64,000 nt of DNA from SZUA-37 sp964472525. GTDB taxonomy: Bacteria; Pseudomonadota; Gammaproteobacteria; UBA6429; Thiohalophilaceae. The notes under the pieces are model-generated. The model saw only the letters and a program-made list of their open reading frames with translations. It was not told where the DNA came from and made no database searches. Location of the stretch: positions 1 through 64,000 of the forward strand of contig CAYYLL010000006.1 of NCBI GenBank assembly GCA_964472525.1, written 5' to 3'. Below, piece after piece: positions 55,751-64,000 of the stretch. The first letter of the stretch is position 1; every line of letters starts with the position of its first letter. The translations under genes and the position numbers were made by a program.

Positions 55751-57208
55751 TCAGACATTTTGTGCCAGATAAGCTTCAAGCTCTCGCCCAAACTCTTCTA
55801 CCTTGTTAAGGACTTTTATTTTACTGTCATCCAGTTCTGTTTCGGTTCTTAGTTGCTCAAGCTCGGCATAAAAATTTTTAAAATTAAGGTGGCCGGAATC
55901 GCCTTCGACTAGTCGATTTCGGCAATGTTCCATCCATTGTGCCAGTTCATCTTCGTTTAATGTTTCTGGATGATTGCGCGCCCGATAACGAAATAGCATT
56001 TCAGGCAGACGCTTGTCATCAAAACTCCAGGTTTGCGTACCTAGCTCATCGGGCATGGTGTTGTGGATGGTTTGCATTTGCGTTTTGTCTTGCTGAGAAA
56101 AGAACCCACCAGCATAAATCATTAAGTCGGGATCGGTGACGGGTTCATACTCTCGGGGCTCGAAGATTTTGGCTATTTTTTGTTGAATTTCCTTGCGTGA
56201 GTTAATTAATGCCTGCCGGTTTTTCATGCAATTCATTAGATCAATATTGAGTCGCTTGGCGGTATCGCCCGTTAGGGTGGACGTGGGAGCAATGACGGGA
56301 CATTTGTTAACAAGTAGCTGTTTTAGTGCCGGGCGTTCGGCGCCTTCGGGTAAATCCGCAACCGAGGTATAAAGCAGTTCGCGTAGCTTCTTCGCACCGA
56401 GTTCAAGCAGTATGGTGGGTTCCTGACCCAGGTCAAACATAATTATGCTGTTTTTATTGGTTGGGTGGTTGGCAATGGGAGCGACCATCCGAGTGTTGCC
56501 GTGGTCACTGCCGTACATGCCTGAGGTATGCAGCAGTGGCGTCATTTCCTTGAGGTCGATATGTTTAATGACGGCATTTTTACGCCGTAGTTGATAGATA
56601 AAATCGTAAAGCTTGGGTTGTTTGTCTTTAATTAATTTTGCCATCGCAAGGGTGGCGTAAACATCAGAAAGTGCATCGTGTGCCTGAGTATGTGCAATGC
56701 CGTTAGCAACGGTGAGTTCTTCAAGTTTAAAGCTGCTGCGTTCAACGTCTTCGCGCATTGGCCAGACGATGCCATCCGGGCGCAGATCACGGCAGGCACG
56801 TACCATGTCAATAAGATCCCAGCGGCTATTGCCGTTTTGCCATTCGCGGCTATAAGGGTCAAACAGATTACGGTAGAGGGTATTGCGGGTAACCTCGTCA
56901 TCAAAACGCAGTGAGTTATAACCAACCCCACAAGTACCCGGTTGCATTAGTTCCCCCAGAATACGTTCGATAAATTCAGTTTCTGGTATACCGTGTTCCA
57001 ATGCGTATTGCGGGGTGATGCCGGTAATCAATGATGAGATAGGGTGTGGCAGTGTATCGGGAGAGGGACGGCAAAAAATATTCAATGGTTCGCCGATGAT
57101 ATTGAGATCTTCATCGGTGCGCACACCGGCAAATTGCACGGGGCGGTCTCGCGCCGGGTCGATGCCAAAGGTTTCGTAATCGTGCCAGTAGAGGGTATTT
57201 TGTGTCAT
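55751..57208 (-). CDS. sbcB: Exodeoxyribonuclease I
   Basis: The 485-residue protein begins MTQNTLYWHDYETFGIDPARD, with the DEDD exonuclease motif I in DYETFG; motif III (AHDALSDVYATLAM) is at about residue 170. The C-terminal SH3-like and ExoI regions follow. ExoI degrades single-stranded DNA 3'-5' and takes part in mismatch repair and recombination. I chose ATG at 57208; a longer frame to 57244 adds 12 unlikely residues. The 3' end abuts the Rhs island, and a second, diverged copy of this end lies 9 kb away at 46396. Confidence 0.96.
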   Translation of the reverse strand: MTQNTLYWHDYETFGIDPARDRPVQFAGVRTDEDLNIIGEPLNIFCRPSPDTLPHPISSLITGITPQYALEHGIPETEFIERILGELMQPGTCGVGYNSLRFDDEVTRNTLYRNLFDPYSREWQNGNSRWDLIDMVRACRDLRPDGIVWPMREDVERSSFKLEELTVANGIAHTQAHDALSDVYATLAMAKLIKDKQPKLYDFIYQLRRKNAVIKHIDLKEMTPLLHTSGMYGSDHGNTRMVAPIANHPTNKNSIIMFDLGQEPTILLELGAKKLRELLYTSVADLPEGAERPALKQLLVNKCPVIAPTSTLTGDTAKRLNIDLMNCMKNRQALINSRKEIQQKIAKIFEPREYEPVTDPDLMIYAGGFFSQQDKTQMQTIHNTMPDELGTQTWSFDDKRLPEMLFRYRARNHPETLNEDELAQWMEHCRNRLVEGDSGHLNFKNFYAELEQLRTETELDDSKIKVLNKVEEFGRELEAYLAQNV

Positions 57209-57305
57209 GAATGTATCCCGAAAAAATGATAGGAACGATACCATAAAACAAACGAAGGTAAGATGTATTTAATGCCGTGTTGCTGTTTTATTTTAATTTT
57301 AAAAT

Positions 57306-57677
57306 TTAAGACAATTCGGGCGATATTAACTCGGTATATTCCCGGTCTAATAATTTACTGTCACCTAAATTTAATTCAAGCAGTCGATGTAAATGGCTGG
57401 CGCTGTCAACATCGATATGAATAGTTTGAAAGCCTAACACGGCTTCGTCATGGTGCTTAAGCATGGCCTGAATTTTTATCTCAACATCGTGTTTTGCAAG
57501 AATCAGAGTAACTTCAAAATGTGCGTGGTCGGTATCTTTCCATTTATGCGGGCGCGATAATTTTACTCCTTTGAGTGAGATATCGATGAGTTCACTGTTC
57601 CATATTTTTTGAGTTTGTGGATCGTAGACTCGGGCTTCAACGTCAAAGGGAATGCGGGTAAATCGTCGATGCTCCAT
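57306..57677 (-). CDS. PilZ-domain protein
   Basis: The 123-residue single-domain protein has the c-di-GMP motif RRFTRIPFD at residues 3-11 and DISLKGVKLS at about 34-43. PilZ proteins of this type bind c-di-GMP and control motility or exopolysaccharide output. It stands alone between sbcB and an FHA gene. It could receive the signal of the GGDEF-EAL protein at 30822. Confidence 0.88.
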   Translation of the reverse strand: MEHRRFTRIPFDVEARVYDPQTQKIWNSELIDISLKGVKLSRPHKWKDTDHAHFEVTLILAKHDVEIKIQAMLKHHDEAVLGFQTIHIDVDSASHLHRLLELNLGDSKLLDREYTELISPELS

Positions 57678-57738
57678 ACGTGGATACCTATATAGATTTA
57701 AACAGCATAGAGTGGAATAGAATCAATGAACGCACAGA

Positions 57739-58413
57739 CTATTCTAAATAGAATTGCATTTTGATATTACCAATCTGAATAATATCGTCTGGATTAAGTT
57801 TAGTCGTTTGATCGGTCGGTTGCGAGTTTATTTGTAAAGGCATTTTGCCTTCCAGATGCGAAATAAAATAGCCGCTTTCACGATGTGCAATAACGGCCGT
57901 TGCCAAACCGGGTTTACCCAAATTAGTCATGGCGCGATGCAGGCTAAGTGTTTTACCCAAGTTCTGCCCGGACATAATTTGTAGCCAGCCATCACGTTGT
58001 TTTGTTGGGACAGGTTCGAGTGCTTCTTTCGGTTCTGCGATAGCCTGAGTCGAAGGTTGTGGTGTGTCATCCAATGTTACATCCACATGATTATTAATGG
58101 CCTGTAACATTTCTTCTTCTGATATTTCTTCAAAAGTATATGACAGCGTATGCTTACCAAGCCGAATCGTATCACCATCTTTTAGCTGATGGGTTTCGAT
58201 TTTTTCCTGATTAACAAAGGTACCATTTTCCTGCGACAAGGCTTTGATACGAGACGTTTGTTGTTCGGTATCAAGCTGGATATGCTGCGGTTCGATGGCC
58301 AAACTGTCGATATGGATATCGGATGCAGGGTCACTCCCAATGATCATGCTGCCGGGGCGAACGGGAAAGACTTTGAGTAGTTGCCCTTTAAATGAAAGCG
58401 TCAGTTTCGACAC
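57739..58413 (-). CDS. Tandem FHA-domain protein
   Basis: Residues about 20-90 form an FHA domain with GSDPASDIHIDSLAIEPQHIQL and NGTFVNQEKIETHQLKDGD. A second, degenerate FHA-like domain lies at about 135-224 (HRAMTNLGKPG..., KLNPDDIIQIGNIKMQF). A P/E-rich linker separates them. FHA domains bind phosphothreonine peptides. No Ser/Thr kinase gene is next to it. Soluble, no signal peptide. Confidence 0.87.
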   Translation of the reverse strand: MSKLTLSFKGQLLKVFPVRPGSMIIGSDPASDIHIDSLAIEPQHIQLDTEQQTSRIKALSQENGTFVNQEKIETHQLKDGDTIRLGKHTLSYTFEEISEEEMLQAINNHVDVTLDDTPQPSTQAIAEPKEALEPVPTKQRDGWLQIMSGQNLGKTLSLHRAMTNLGKPGLATAVIAHRESGYFISHLEGKMPLQINSQPTDQTTKLNPDDIIQIGNIKMQFYLE

Positions 58414-58530
58414 TAATAACTCCTAAATTTTGCTAATTGTATGATTATAGTAAGTATTCTTATGGATTATAGCCTGCATTTCAGATTTCTGACATACTTT
58501 GGCGACCTTTCAGCAGAATTTTACTACCTT

Positions 58531-59832
58531 TTATTCCTCTGCCATGTTTGCATCGTTTTTGTTTGCATCATTTGTCTTCCAGTTGGGGTCAATATGCACT
58601 GTTTTTACCGTATTGCGGGTGGTATGGACGATTTCCATGGGATGTTCAGCAATCAGCATACTGGTGCCGGGTTCGGGAATATGCTCAAGGTATTCAATGA
58701 TCAAACCATTGATGGTTTTGGGCCCGTCTGTGGGTAGCTCCCAGTTGAGTAACTTGTTGAGGTCACGAATAGATGCACTGCCATTGACTAAAAAGGTGCC
58801 ATCCTCCATTTGGTGTACGTCTTTAATACTCGCCGCAGGATCACTTGTAAATTCACCGACGATTTCTTCCAGAATATCTTCCAACGTGACTAAACCTTGA
58901 ATGTCGCCATATTCATTGACTACTAGCGCAATACGACGCTTTTCCTTTTGGAAATTGAGTAACTGGGTATGCAGTTGAGTTGAAATAGGTACAAAGTAGG
59001 CTTCGCGGATAATACTGCGCAAGCTATCTTTGCTGTTATCTTCAGCTTGAAATAAATTAATGACATTACGGGTATGGATAATACCAATAATATGGTCGAT
59101 ATCACCGGCATAAACGGGCAGCCGGGTATGTTGACTGTTCGAAAGTTGTTTCTTAATGATTTCCCAGTCATCTTCTATATCGATACCGGTTACTTCATTA
59201 CGCGGCACCATGATGTCTTCAACGGATACTTTCTCCAAATCCAGAATACTTAGCAACATCCGTTGATGTTGCTGTGGGATCATGGAACTGGCTTCATTCA
59301 CCACAATACGTATTTCGTCACTGCTCAGGCTAGTGGTCGATTGTTGCTGAGCCGATATGCCGATTAAGTTCAATAGTCCCCGGGTAATTTTGTTAATCAG
59401 CCAGACGAATGGGGTAAGTAATTTAAGCAGTGGTTCGAGTATATAAGCAGATGGTAAGGCATATTTTTCTGGGTGGAGGGCAGCCAGTGTTTTGGGCGTC
59501 ACTTCGGCAAAGATAAGGATAACGCCCGTTAATACAAAGGTAGAAACCCAAGGACCGGCATCGTCTAATAAACGAATACCAATAATAGAGGCAATGGTTG
59601 CGGCAAGAATATTAACAAAGTTATTGCCTAATAAAATCATCCCGATAATCCGTTCCGGCTTTTCGAGTAGGCGCAGTGCTTTTTGCGCACCCTTGTGTTT
59701 TTTATTGGCCAGATTACGAAGGCGGTAGCGGTTTAAACTCATTAAACCCGTTTCTGAACCCGAGAAGAAACCGGATGCAAGAATGAGAAATACCAGTATG
59801 CCAAATAGCACACTTAATGGAAGCGTATCCAA
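58531..59832 (-). CDS. CNNM/CorC-type transporter-associated membrane protein
   Basis: Domain order: DUF21/CNNM membrane domain (about 5-190, three to four helices, GSETGLMSLNRYR motif), two CBS domains (about 210-330) and a C-terminal CorC_HlyC domain (about 345-425). Members such as YtfL/CorB are linked to Mg2+ or Co2+ efflux or resistance. It is immediately downstream of the CcsA-like gene, which together with ffh is a recurrent gammaproteobacterial neighbourhood. Confidence 0.92.
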   Translation of the reverse strand: MDTLPLSVLFGILVFLILASGFFSGSETGLMSLNRYRLRNLANKKHKGAQKALRLLEKPERIIGMILLGNNFVNILAATIASIIGIRLLDDAGPWVSTFVLTGVILIFAEVTPKTLAALHPEKYALPSAYILEPLLKLLTPFVWLINKITRGLLNLIGISAQQQSTTSLSSDEIRIVVNEASSMIPQQHQRMLLSILDLEKVSVEDIMVPRNEVTGIDIEDDWEIIKKQLSNSQHTRLPVYAGDIDHIIGIIHTRNVINLFQAEDNSKDSLRSIIREAYFVPISTQLHTQLLNFQKEKRRIALVVNEYGDIQGLVTLEDILEEIVGEFTSDPAASIKDVHQMEDGTFLVNGSASIRDLNKLLNWELPTDGPKTINGLIIEYLEHIPEPGTSMLIAEHPMEIVHTTRNTVKTVHIDPNWKTNDANKNDANMAEE

Positions 59833-59909
59833 GGAGGTTATGACCTATGTAATTGAGATAAGTTAAGTTTTAGGAATTTATACCGGGCTGTCAAGTAGAA
59901 GATAGGGTA

Positions 59910-60716
59910 TTAAGCACGCTGCAAAATAATCTGCAATACGATATTACTGCCAAAATAGGCCAACATTAACAGCACAAAGCCGCCTAAGGTCCACCGAATA
60001 GCGACTTGACCTCGCCAACCAAATTTCCAGCGTCCCCAGAGTAACGTCGCAAAAATAAACCAAGCAATGGTTGATAGGATAATTTTATGGCCTAGGTGCT
60101 GTTGTTTAATGTCTTCAAGGTAAGGGATACCGCTTATAAGCGAAATAGTTAGCAGAATAAAGCCTAGGCTGATCATTTTAAACAGCAGGTTTTCCATGGT
60201 TTCGAGGGAGGGTAGCGCACTAATAAACCCGCCGGGTTGCTTGTTATGTATATGGTAATCTTGTATATAAAGTAAAAGGCTTTGTACCGCGGCAATGCTT
60301 AAAACGCTATAGGCAATAACGGATAGTAGAATATGTGTTTCGAGGCCACGCGATAACTGGTTTATATGGTAGTGGTAGTCGCTGCTTAGTCGGAGTAATA
60401 GGGTAATGGCTGCAAAAGGAAAAACAACTACCCCTAGGCATTCTACAGGTTGGCGTAAAGCTGCCAGAATAATAAAGGCTGAGGTAATCCAACTGACTAA
60501 AGACAGTATAGTGAAAACACTTAAGTCCAGACCTTGTGGGGTATAAAGCGTATATTGAAAAAATATAAAGCCATGAAATGAAACGGCAATTAAACCGGGT
60601 AATAACAGCTTATATTTAGAGGTCGCTTCAGTTTCATTTTTCTTGTGACGACTATGTTTAAGCAACACTATAGTTGCAACTAAATAAAGAAGGATGCCGA
60701 TAATACTTAAAGTCAT
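59910..60716 (-). CDS. CcsA/YpjD-like cytochrome c assembly family membrane protein
   Basis: A 268-residue protein with eight predicted membrane helices and a LETHILLSVIAYSVLSIAA segment plus a conserved His in GHKIILSTIAWFIF, typical of the CcsA/CcmC/YpjD family. The tryptophan-rich WWD loop of true haem handlers is not evident. YpjD in E. coli is an inner-membrane protein of unclear function beside ffh. It is divergent from the metallo-hydrolase gene. Confidence 0.9.
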   Translation of the reverse strand: MTLSIIGILLYLVATIVLLKHSRHKKNETEATSKYKLLLPGLIAVSFHGFIFFQYTLYTPQGLDLSVFTILSLVSWITSAFIILAALRQPVECLGVVVFPFAAITLLLRLSSDYHYHINQLSRGLETHILLSVIAYSVLSIAAVQSLLLYIQDYHIHNKQPGGFISALPSLETMENLLFKMISLGFILLTISLISGIPYLEDIKQQHLGHKIILSTIAWFIFATLLWGRWKFGWRGQVAIRWTLGGFVLLMLAYFGSNIVLQIILQRA

Positions 60717-61030
60717 TTTTGTAGGATCTGTGTAATCTTAATAGTATGAATTAATTGGGTTATCATCGCATAGCTTGACGAGAAAATGAAAGTAGATTTA
60801 GCGCTAGATAGCGTTTAGGTTTGTCACCAGTCGTTTGATTCGAGAGTGTTGTGAACAAGTCGGCAGTATAATAAGCTAGAATTATGCTAAAAATGTAAGT
60901 TTATTAGGGGATTAGGTGGGTTTTATACCAATAATTGTTTATTTATTATACAAATTAAGCGTAAAGACTGACATCAGTAAAATATGTTTTATACTGGGTT
61001 AAATAAATTAATAAAGATTAGGAAAACTCG
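60717..61030. other. Divergent promoter region
   Basis: This 314-base AT-rich stretch separates the minus-strand CcsA-like gene and the plus-strand metallo-hydrolase. It holds no coding frame that looks real. Both promoters should lie here. No palindromic operator of note was found. Confidence 0.4.
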
Positions 61031-61792
61031 ATGGATTTGAGGGTGTTGGGGTGCAGTGGAGGTGTGGGCGTTGATCTACGAACGACAACCTTGCTGATAG
61101 ATTCAGATATTTTAATTGATGCAGGAACGGGCCTAGGTGATTTAACCCTAGACGAAATGGCGAACGTGAGACATATCTTCGTCACCCATTCTCATTTAGA
61201 TCATATTGCTGGTATCCCTTTATTTATTGATACCATTTTTGAGCGCATCAAAGAACCCGTGGTCATCCATGCGCAATCTGAAACACTCAATGCCCTGCAA
61301 ACCCATATTTTTAATAACACCATCTGGCCAGATTTTTCACGCCTGCCAACGGAAGCACCTGTTCTAAAATATCAACTGATGGAACCGGGGGAAAGCGTTA
61401 ATATTAAGGGTCGTGAGATTGAAATGATTGCCGTTAATCATGTGGTGGCCGGTGTCGGTTATCGTGTTCAGGGTGACCAAGGTGTGTTTGCCTTCAGTGG
61501 TGACACCACCACAAATGATACTTTCTGGGATGCCTTGAATAAACATGACTCGTTGGATTTACTTATCGTTGAAGCCGCCTTTACAAATACCGATAAAGAA
61601 CTTTGCAAGATTGCCGGCCACTATTGTGCTGAATTGCTTGCTACCGATATTAAAAAATTAAAACATAGGCCTAAAGTTTATTTAACCCACAATAAACCCG
61701 GTTCTGAAAGTGTTATTTTAGACGAGTGCAAGCAAGCCATTACTTCCCACACCGTTTATCCTCTGCAAGGGCAGAAGACCTTTAGCATCTAA
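61031..61792 (+). CDS. Metallo-beta-lactamase-fold hydrolase, cyclic nucleotide phosphodiesterase/RNase Z-like
   Basis: Starts MDLRVLGCSGGVG, with the metal motif THSHLDHIAG at about residues 58-67, a histidine in VNHVVAGVGY, FSGDTTTNDTFW and YLTHNKPG. This matches class II 3',5'-cyclic AMP phosphodiesterase-like and RNase Z-like hydrolases of about 250 residues. Whether it acts on cAMP, RNA or another substrate is unknown. It lies 53 bases before ffh. Confidence 0.88.
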   Translation: MDLRVLGCSGGVGVDLRTTTLLIDSDILIDAGTGLGDLTLDEMANVRHIFVTHSHLDHIAGIPLFIDTIFERIKEPVVIHAQSETLNALQTHIFNNTIWPDFSRLPTEAPVLKYQLMEPGESVNIKGREIEMIAVNHVVAGVGYRVQGDQGVFAFSGDTTTNDTFWDALNKHDSLDLLIVEAAFTNTDKELCKIAGHYCAELLATDIKKLKHRPKVYLTHNKPGSESVILDECKQAITSHTVYPLQGQKTFSI

Positions 61793-61845
61793 TTAGGTTA
61801 TAATTTCCTTTCAAATTCTTAATTCAATATAAGTTGTAGAGCATT

Positions 61846-63201
61846 ATGTTTGACAGTTTAACGGAACGCTTAGGTCAAACACTGCGTAATGTACGTGGTG
61901 TTGGCCGAATCACAGAAGACAATATTCAAGACACCTTGCGCGAAGTGCGTATGGCGTTACTCGAGGCAGATGTAGCCTTGCCGGTGGTGCGCCAGTTTAT
62001 CGAGCATGTGCGTGAACAGGCCATGGGGGACACGGTTCTAAAAAGTCTTACCCCGGGGCAGGCTTTTGTCAAAGTGGTGAACGATGAACTCGTTGCCATG
62101 ATGGGTGAAGTCAGTACGGGTTTGGAACTTAACGTGCAGCCACCGGCGGTTATTTTAATGGCCGGTTTGCAAGGGGCGGGTAAAACAACCACCGTTGCAA
62201 AGCTTGCATATTGGCTTAAAGAAAATCAGAAAAAATCCACCTTGGTGGTGAGTGCCGATATTTATCGCCCTGCGGCAATCAAGCAGTTAGAAACGGTCGC
62301 CACCGAAGTAGGCGCGACCTTCTTCCCCAGTAACGAAAAACAAAAACCGGTTGATATTGTAAAAGGAGCCATCAAAGAAGCGGCACGAAAACAACTTGAT
62401 GTAGTGATTGTGGATACCGCCGGTCGTTTACACGTCGATGCCGAAATGATGGACGAGATTAAAGCCATCCACAAAGCAGCGAACCCGGCCGAAACCCTCT
62501 TTGTTGTGGACAGCATGACCGGTCAGGATGCCGCCAATACGGCCAAAGCCTTTGACGAAGCCTTACCGTTAACGGGCGTAGTACTCACCAAAACCGACGG
62601 TGATGCCCGTGGTGGTGCGGCGCTGTCGATTCGCCAGATCACCGGCAAACCGATTAAATTTATGGGTGTGGGTGAAAAGACTAACGCGCTTGAAGTGTTC
62701 CACCCCGACCGAGTGGCTTCGCGCATACTCGATATGGGCGATGTGGTCAGCTTGGTTGAAGATGTTCAAAAGAATATCGACGTGACTAAAGCCGAAAAAC
62801 TTGCCAAAAAGATTAAAAAAGGCAAAGGCTTCGATTTAGAAGATTTTAGAGACCAATTTGAGCAGATGAACAATATGGGTGGTATTGCCGGTTTAATGGA
62901 TAAACTGCCTGGTATGGGCAAACTCCCGGCTGCGGCCAAGAGTCAGGTCGACCCTAAAAATATTAACCGCATGATAGCCATTGTTAATTCGATGACCCCG
63001 CATGAGCGCCACTTCCCTGCGGTTATCAAAGGCTCGCGTAAGCGTCGTATTGCTGCGGGTTCTGGTGTTCAGGTGCAGGATGTGAATCGGATGCTCAAGC
63101 AATTTACCCAAATGCAGAAAATGATGAAGAAAATGGGTAAAGGCGGGATGGCGAAGATGATGCGGGGGATGAAGGGACAAATGCCTCCCGGCATGTTCTA
63201 G
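61846..63201 (+). CDS. ffh: Signal recognition particle protein Ffh
   Basis: NG domain with GLQGAGKTTTVAKLA, DTAGRLHVD and TKTDGDARGGAALS, and a methionine-rich M domain with RIAAGSGVQVQDVNRMLKQF and an extremely Met-rich tail. Ffh binds signal peptides and 4.5S RNA for membrane targeting. 451 residues, normal. Followed by rpsP as usual. Confidence 0.98.
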   Translation: MFDSLTERLGQTLRNVRGVGRITEDNIQDTLREVRMALLEADVALPVVRQFIEHVREQAMGDTVLKSLTPGQAFVKVVNDELVAMMGEVSTGLELNVQPPAVILMAGLQGAGKTTTVAKLAYWLKENQKKSTLVVSADIYRPAAIKQLETVATEVGATFFPSNEKQKPVDIVKGAIKEAARKQLDVVIVDTAGRLHVDAEMMDEIKAIHKAANPAETLFVVDSMTGQDAANTAKAFDEALPLTGVVLTKTDGDARGGAALSIRQITGKPIKFMGVGEKTNALEVFHPDRVASRILDMGDVVSLVEDVQKNIDVTKAEKLAKKIKKGKGFDLEDFRDQFEQMNNMGGIAGLMDKLPGMGKLPAAAKSQVDPKNINRMIAIVNSMTPHERHFPAVIKGSRKRRIAAGSGVQVQDVNRMLKQFTQMQKMMKKMGKGGMAKMMRGMKGQMPPGMF

Positions 63202-63283
63202 TCACGAATAGCGAGAAGCTAGATTACGGCGTTAAAAGCCTACTCAAAAATGCTCACTTACTAGTGTAAGCTCCGCTTTTTTT

Positions 63284-63313
63284 AGTGCCAGTTTCTTTAT
63301 TCTTACTGGCACT
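63284..63313. terminator. Hairpin downstream of ffh
   Basis: A 9-bp stem AGTGCCAGT (63284-63292) with ACTGGCACT (63305-63313) is preceded on its left by a run of seven Ts. On the minus strand that gives an A-run upstream. As a plus-strand terminator it lacks the following T-run, so the function is unclear. Confidence 0.4.
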
Positions 63314-63410
63314 TATGGTGTTTTCTGCGTCGGATTCTGCCTTGCACTCGAGCTTCTCGTTATCCGTGGTAGTTTTGTGCTATGACGTAATTTAAAAATG
63401 GTTCCCGTTG

Positions 63411-63483
63411 TTGCGAGCGATAGCGAAGAATTTAGTAGCTAAGTCCCTCCGCCCCAAGAAGATTGCTTCGCTATCGCTCGCAA
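63411..63483. repeat. 18-bp inverted repeat, TTGCGAGCGATAGCGAAG type
   Basis: TTGCGAGCGATAGCGAAG (63411-63428) is exactly inverted at 63466-63483 across a 37-base spacer. The motif belongs to a class of dispersed palindromic repeats (CTTTGCGAGCGAAGCGAAG-like) well known in bacterial genomes. It lies in the 463-base ffh-rpsP gap, 60 bases after another hairpin. The rest of the gap (63202-63664) holds no gene and should contain the rpsP promoter. Confidence 0.65.
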
Positions 63484-63664
63484 AGACAGATTTCCCCCTT
63501 TTATTTTCTTAGTGGTTTCGTCTTTTTTATCCTGTTTTTAACCCAAAACCCCTTCACTTTTCGCTAATTTCAAGTACAATGCGCACCTGTTCGAAAATTC
63601 TATTGTGTAGAGATGTGGTCTGCGCAAGGATTTTCCATTTTTGTTTTAAAATCGAGGTAGAAGA

Positions 63665-63910
63665 ATGGTAGTCATTCGTTTAGCACGTGGCGGTCAAAAG
63701 AAACGTCCTTTTTATCATATTGTTGTTACTGATAGCCGTAACAAACGTGATGGTCGTTATATTGAGCGTCTTGGTTTTTTCAATCCAAGTGCCACTGGTC
63801 AGGAAGTTCGTTTAAATTTAAACAGTGATCGTATTGAGCATTGGGTTAAATTAGGCGCAAAAGCCAGTGACCGTGTTAATACACTTATTAAAGAAAGTGT
63901 AGCTGCTTAA
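63665..63910 (+). CDS. rpsP: 30S ribosomal protein S16
   Basis: The product starts MVVIRLARGGQKKRPFYHIVVTDSR, the S16 signature, and continues with DGRYIERLGFFNP. 81 residues is typical. Strong purine-rich ribosome binding site (GAGGTAGAAG). It normally starts rpsP-rimM-trmD-rplS, and an ATG at 63961 fits rimM. Confidence 0.98.
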   Translation: MVVIRLARGGQKKRPFYHIVVTDSRNKRDGRYIERLGFFNPSATGQEVRLNLNSDRIEHWVKLGAKASDRVNTLIKESVAA

Positions 63911-63960
63911 AATAGTTGGCACTTAAGTTTGAGCTTCAGTATTGATAGGGCATCGTAAGT

Positions 63961-64000
63961 ATGTCTAAAAACTCAAACACTCCCTCAGGCGATAGCGAAA
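63961..64000 (+). CDS. rimM: Probable RimM, N-terminus only
   Basis: An ATG 50 bases after rpsP opens a frame (MSKNSNTPSGDSE) that leaves the window. The sequence is not diagnostic; position after rpsP makes rimM by far the most likely. Confidence 0.5.
   Translation, partial: MSKNSNTPSGDSE

Overview
The window looks like chromosomal DNA from a low-GC gammaproteobacterium. The evidence is gene order: amiC-mutL-miaA-hfq-hflX-hflK-hflC-DUF2065-hisZ-purA, then rnr-rlmB-rpsF-rpsR-DUF2232-rplI-dnaB-alr-radA, and corC-like/ccsA-like next to ffh-rpsP. All are standard gammaproteobacterial neighbourhoods. Genus cannot be fixed from sequence alone; a cytochrome P460-like lipoprotein would fit a methylotroph, nitrogen- or sulfur-oxidising lineage, but that is inference.

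Layout. 0-4 kb: small membrane proteins (DUF202, PAP2), a pterin dehydratase, an M48 protease/DUF898 pair. 4.1-15.6 kb: the cell wall/mismatch repair/tRNA/Hfq/Hfl/purine housekeeping run, interrupted at 5.5-5.7 kb by a nested inverted repeat that looks like a miniature mobile element. 15.7-20.3 kb: an AT-rich accessory set (ThDP enzyme, GT-A-like glycosyltransferase, small sulfotransferase, methyltransferase). 20.4-33.2 kb: a signalling region with an HTH-receiver protein, a hybrid histidine kinase, a PilZ-like protein, a kinase-like/metallophosphoesterase polypeptide split by a -1 frame change at an A-run, two roadblock proteins, a COG2229-type GTPase, a 329-residue partner, and a solute-binding GGDEF-EAL protein. 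33.4 kb: tRNA-Leu(CAG). 33.7-43.6 kb: RNase R, ribosomal proteins (with a recognisable S6:S18 autoregulatory RNA), DnaB, Alr, RadA. 43.6-46.4 kb: a secreted-protein gene split by an in-frame TAA, decayed coding remnants and a P460-like cytochrome. 46.4-55.7 kb: an Rhs polymorphic-toxin island lying between a diverged, nonsense-mutated copy of the sbcB 3' end and the intact sbcB. 57.3-64 kb: PilZ, FHA, CorC-like, CcsA-like, a metallo-beta-lactamase-fold hydrolase, ffh, rpsP and the first codons of probable rimM.

Two parts are the best candidates for undescribed biology. The first is the 24.3-30.0 kb module, where a kinase-like domain, a phosphoesterase, paired roadblock proteins and a small GTPase sit together beside two-component and c-di-GMP genes, with a classical A_AAA_AAA slippery heptamer exactly where the kinase-phosphoesterase frame breaks. 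The second is the Rhs island, where two uncharacterised proteins precede an Rhs protein ending in a permuted papain-like (NlpC/P60 or LRAT-like) domain, no immunity gene follows, and the flanking sbcB duplication marks how the island arrived. No database search could be run; family assignments rest on motifs and gene order read from the sequence.
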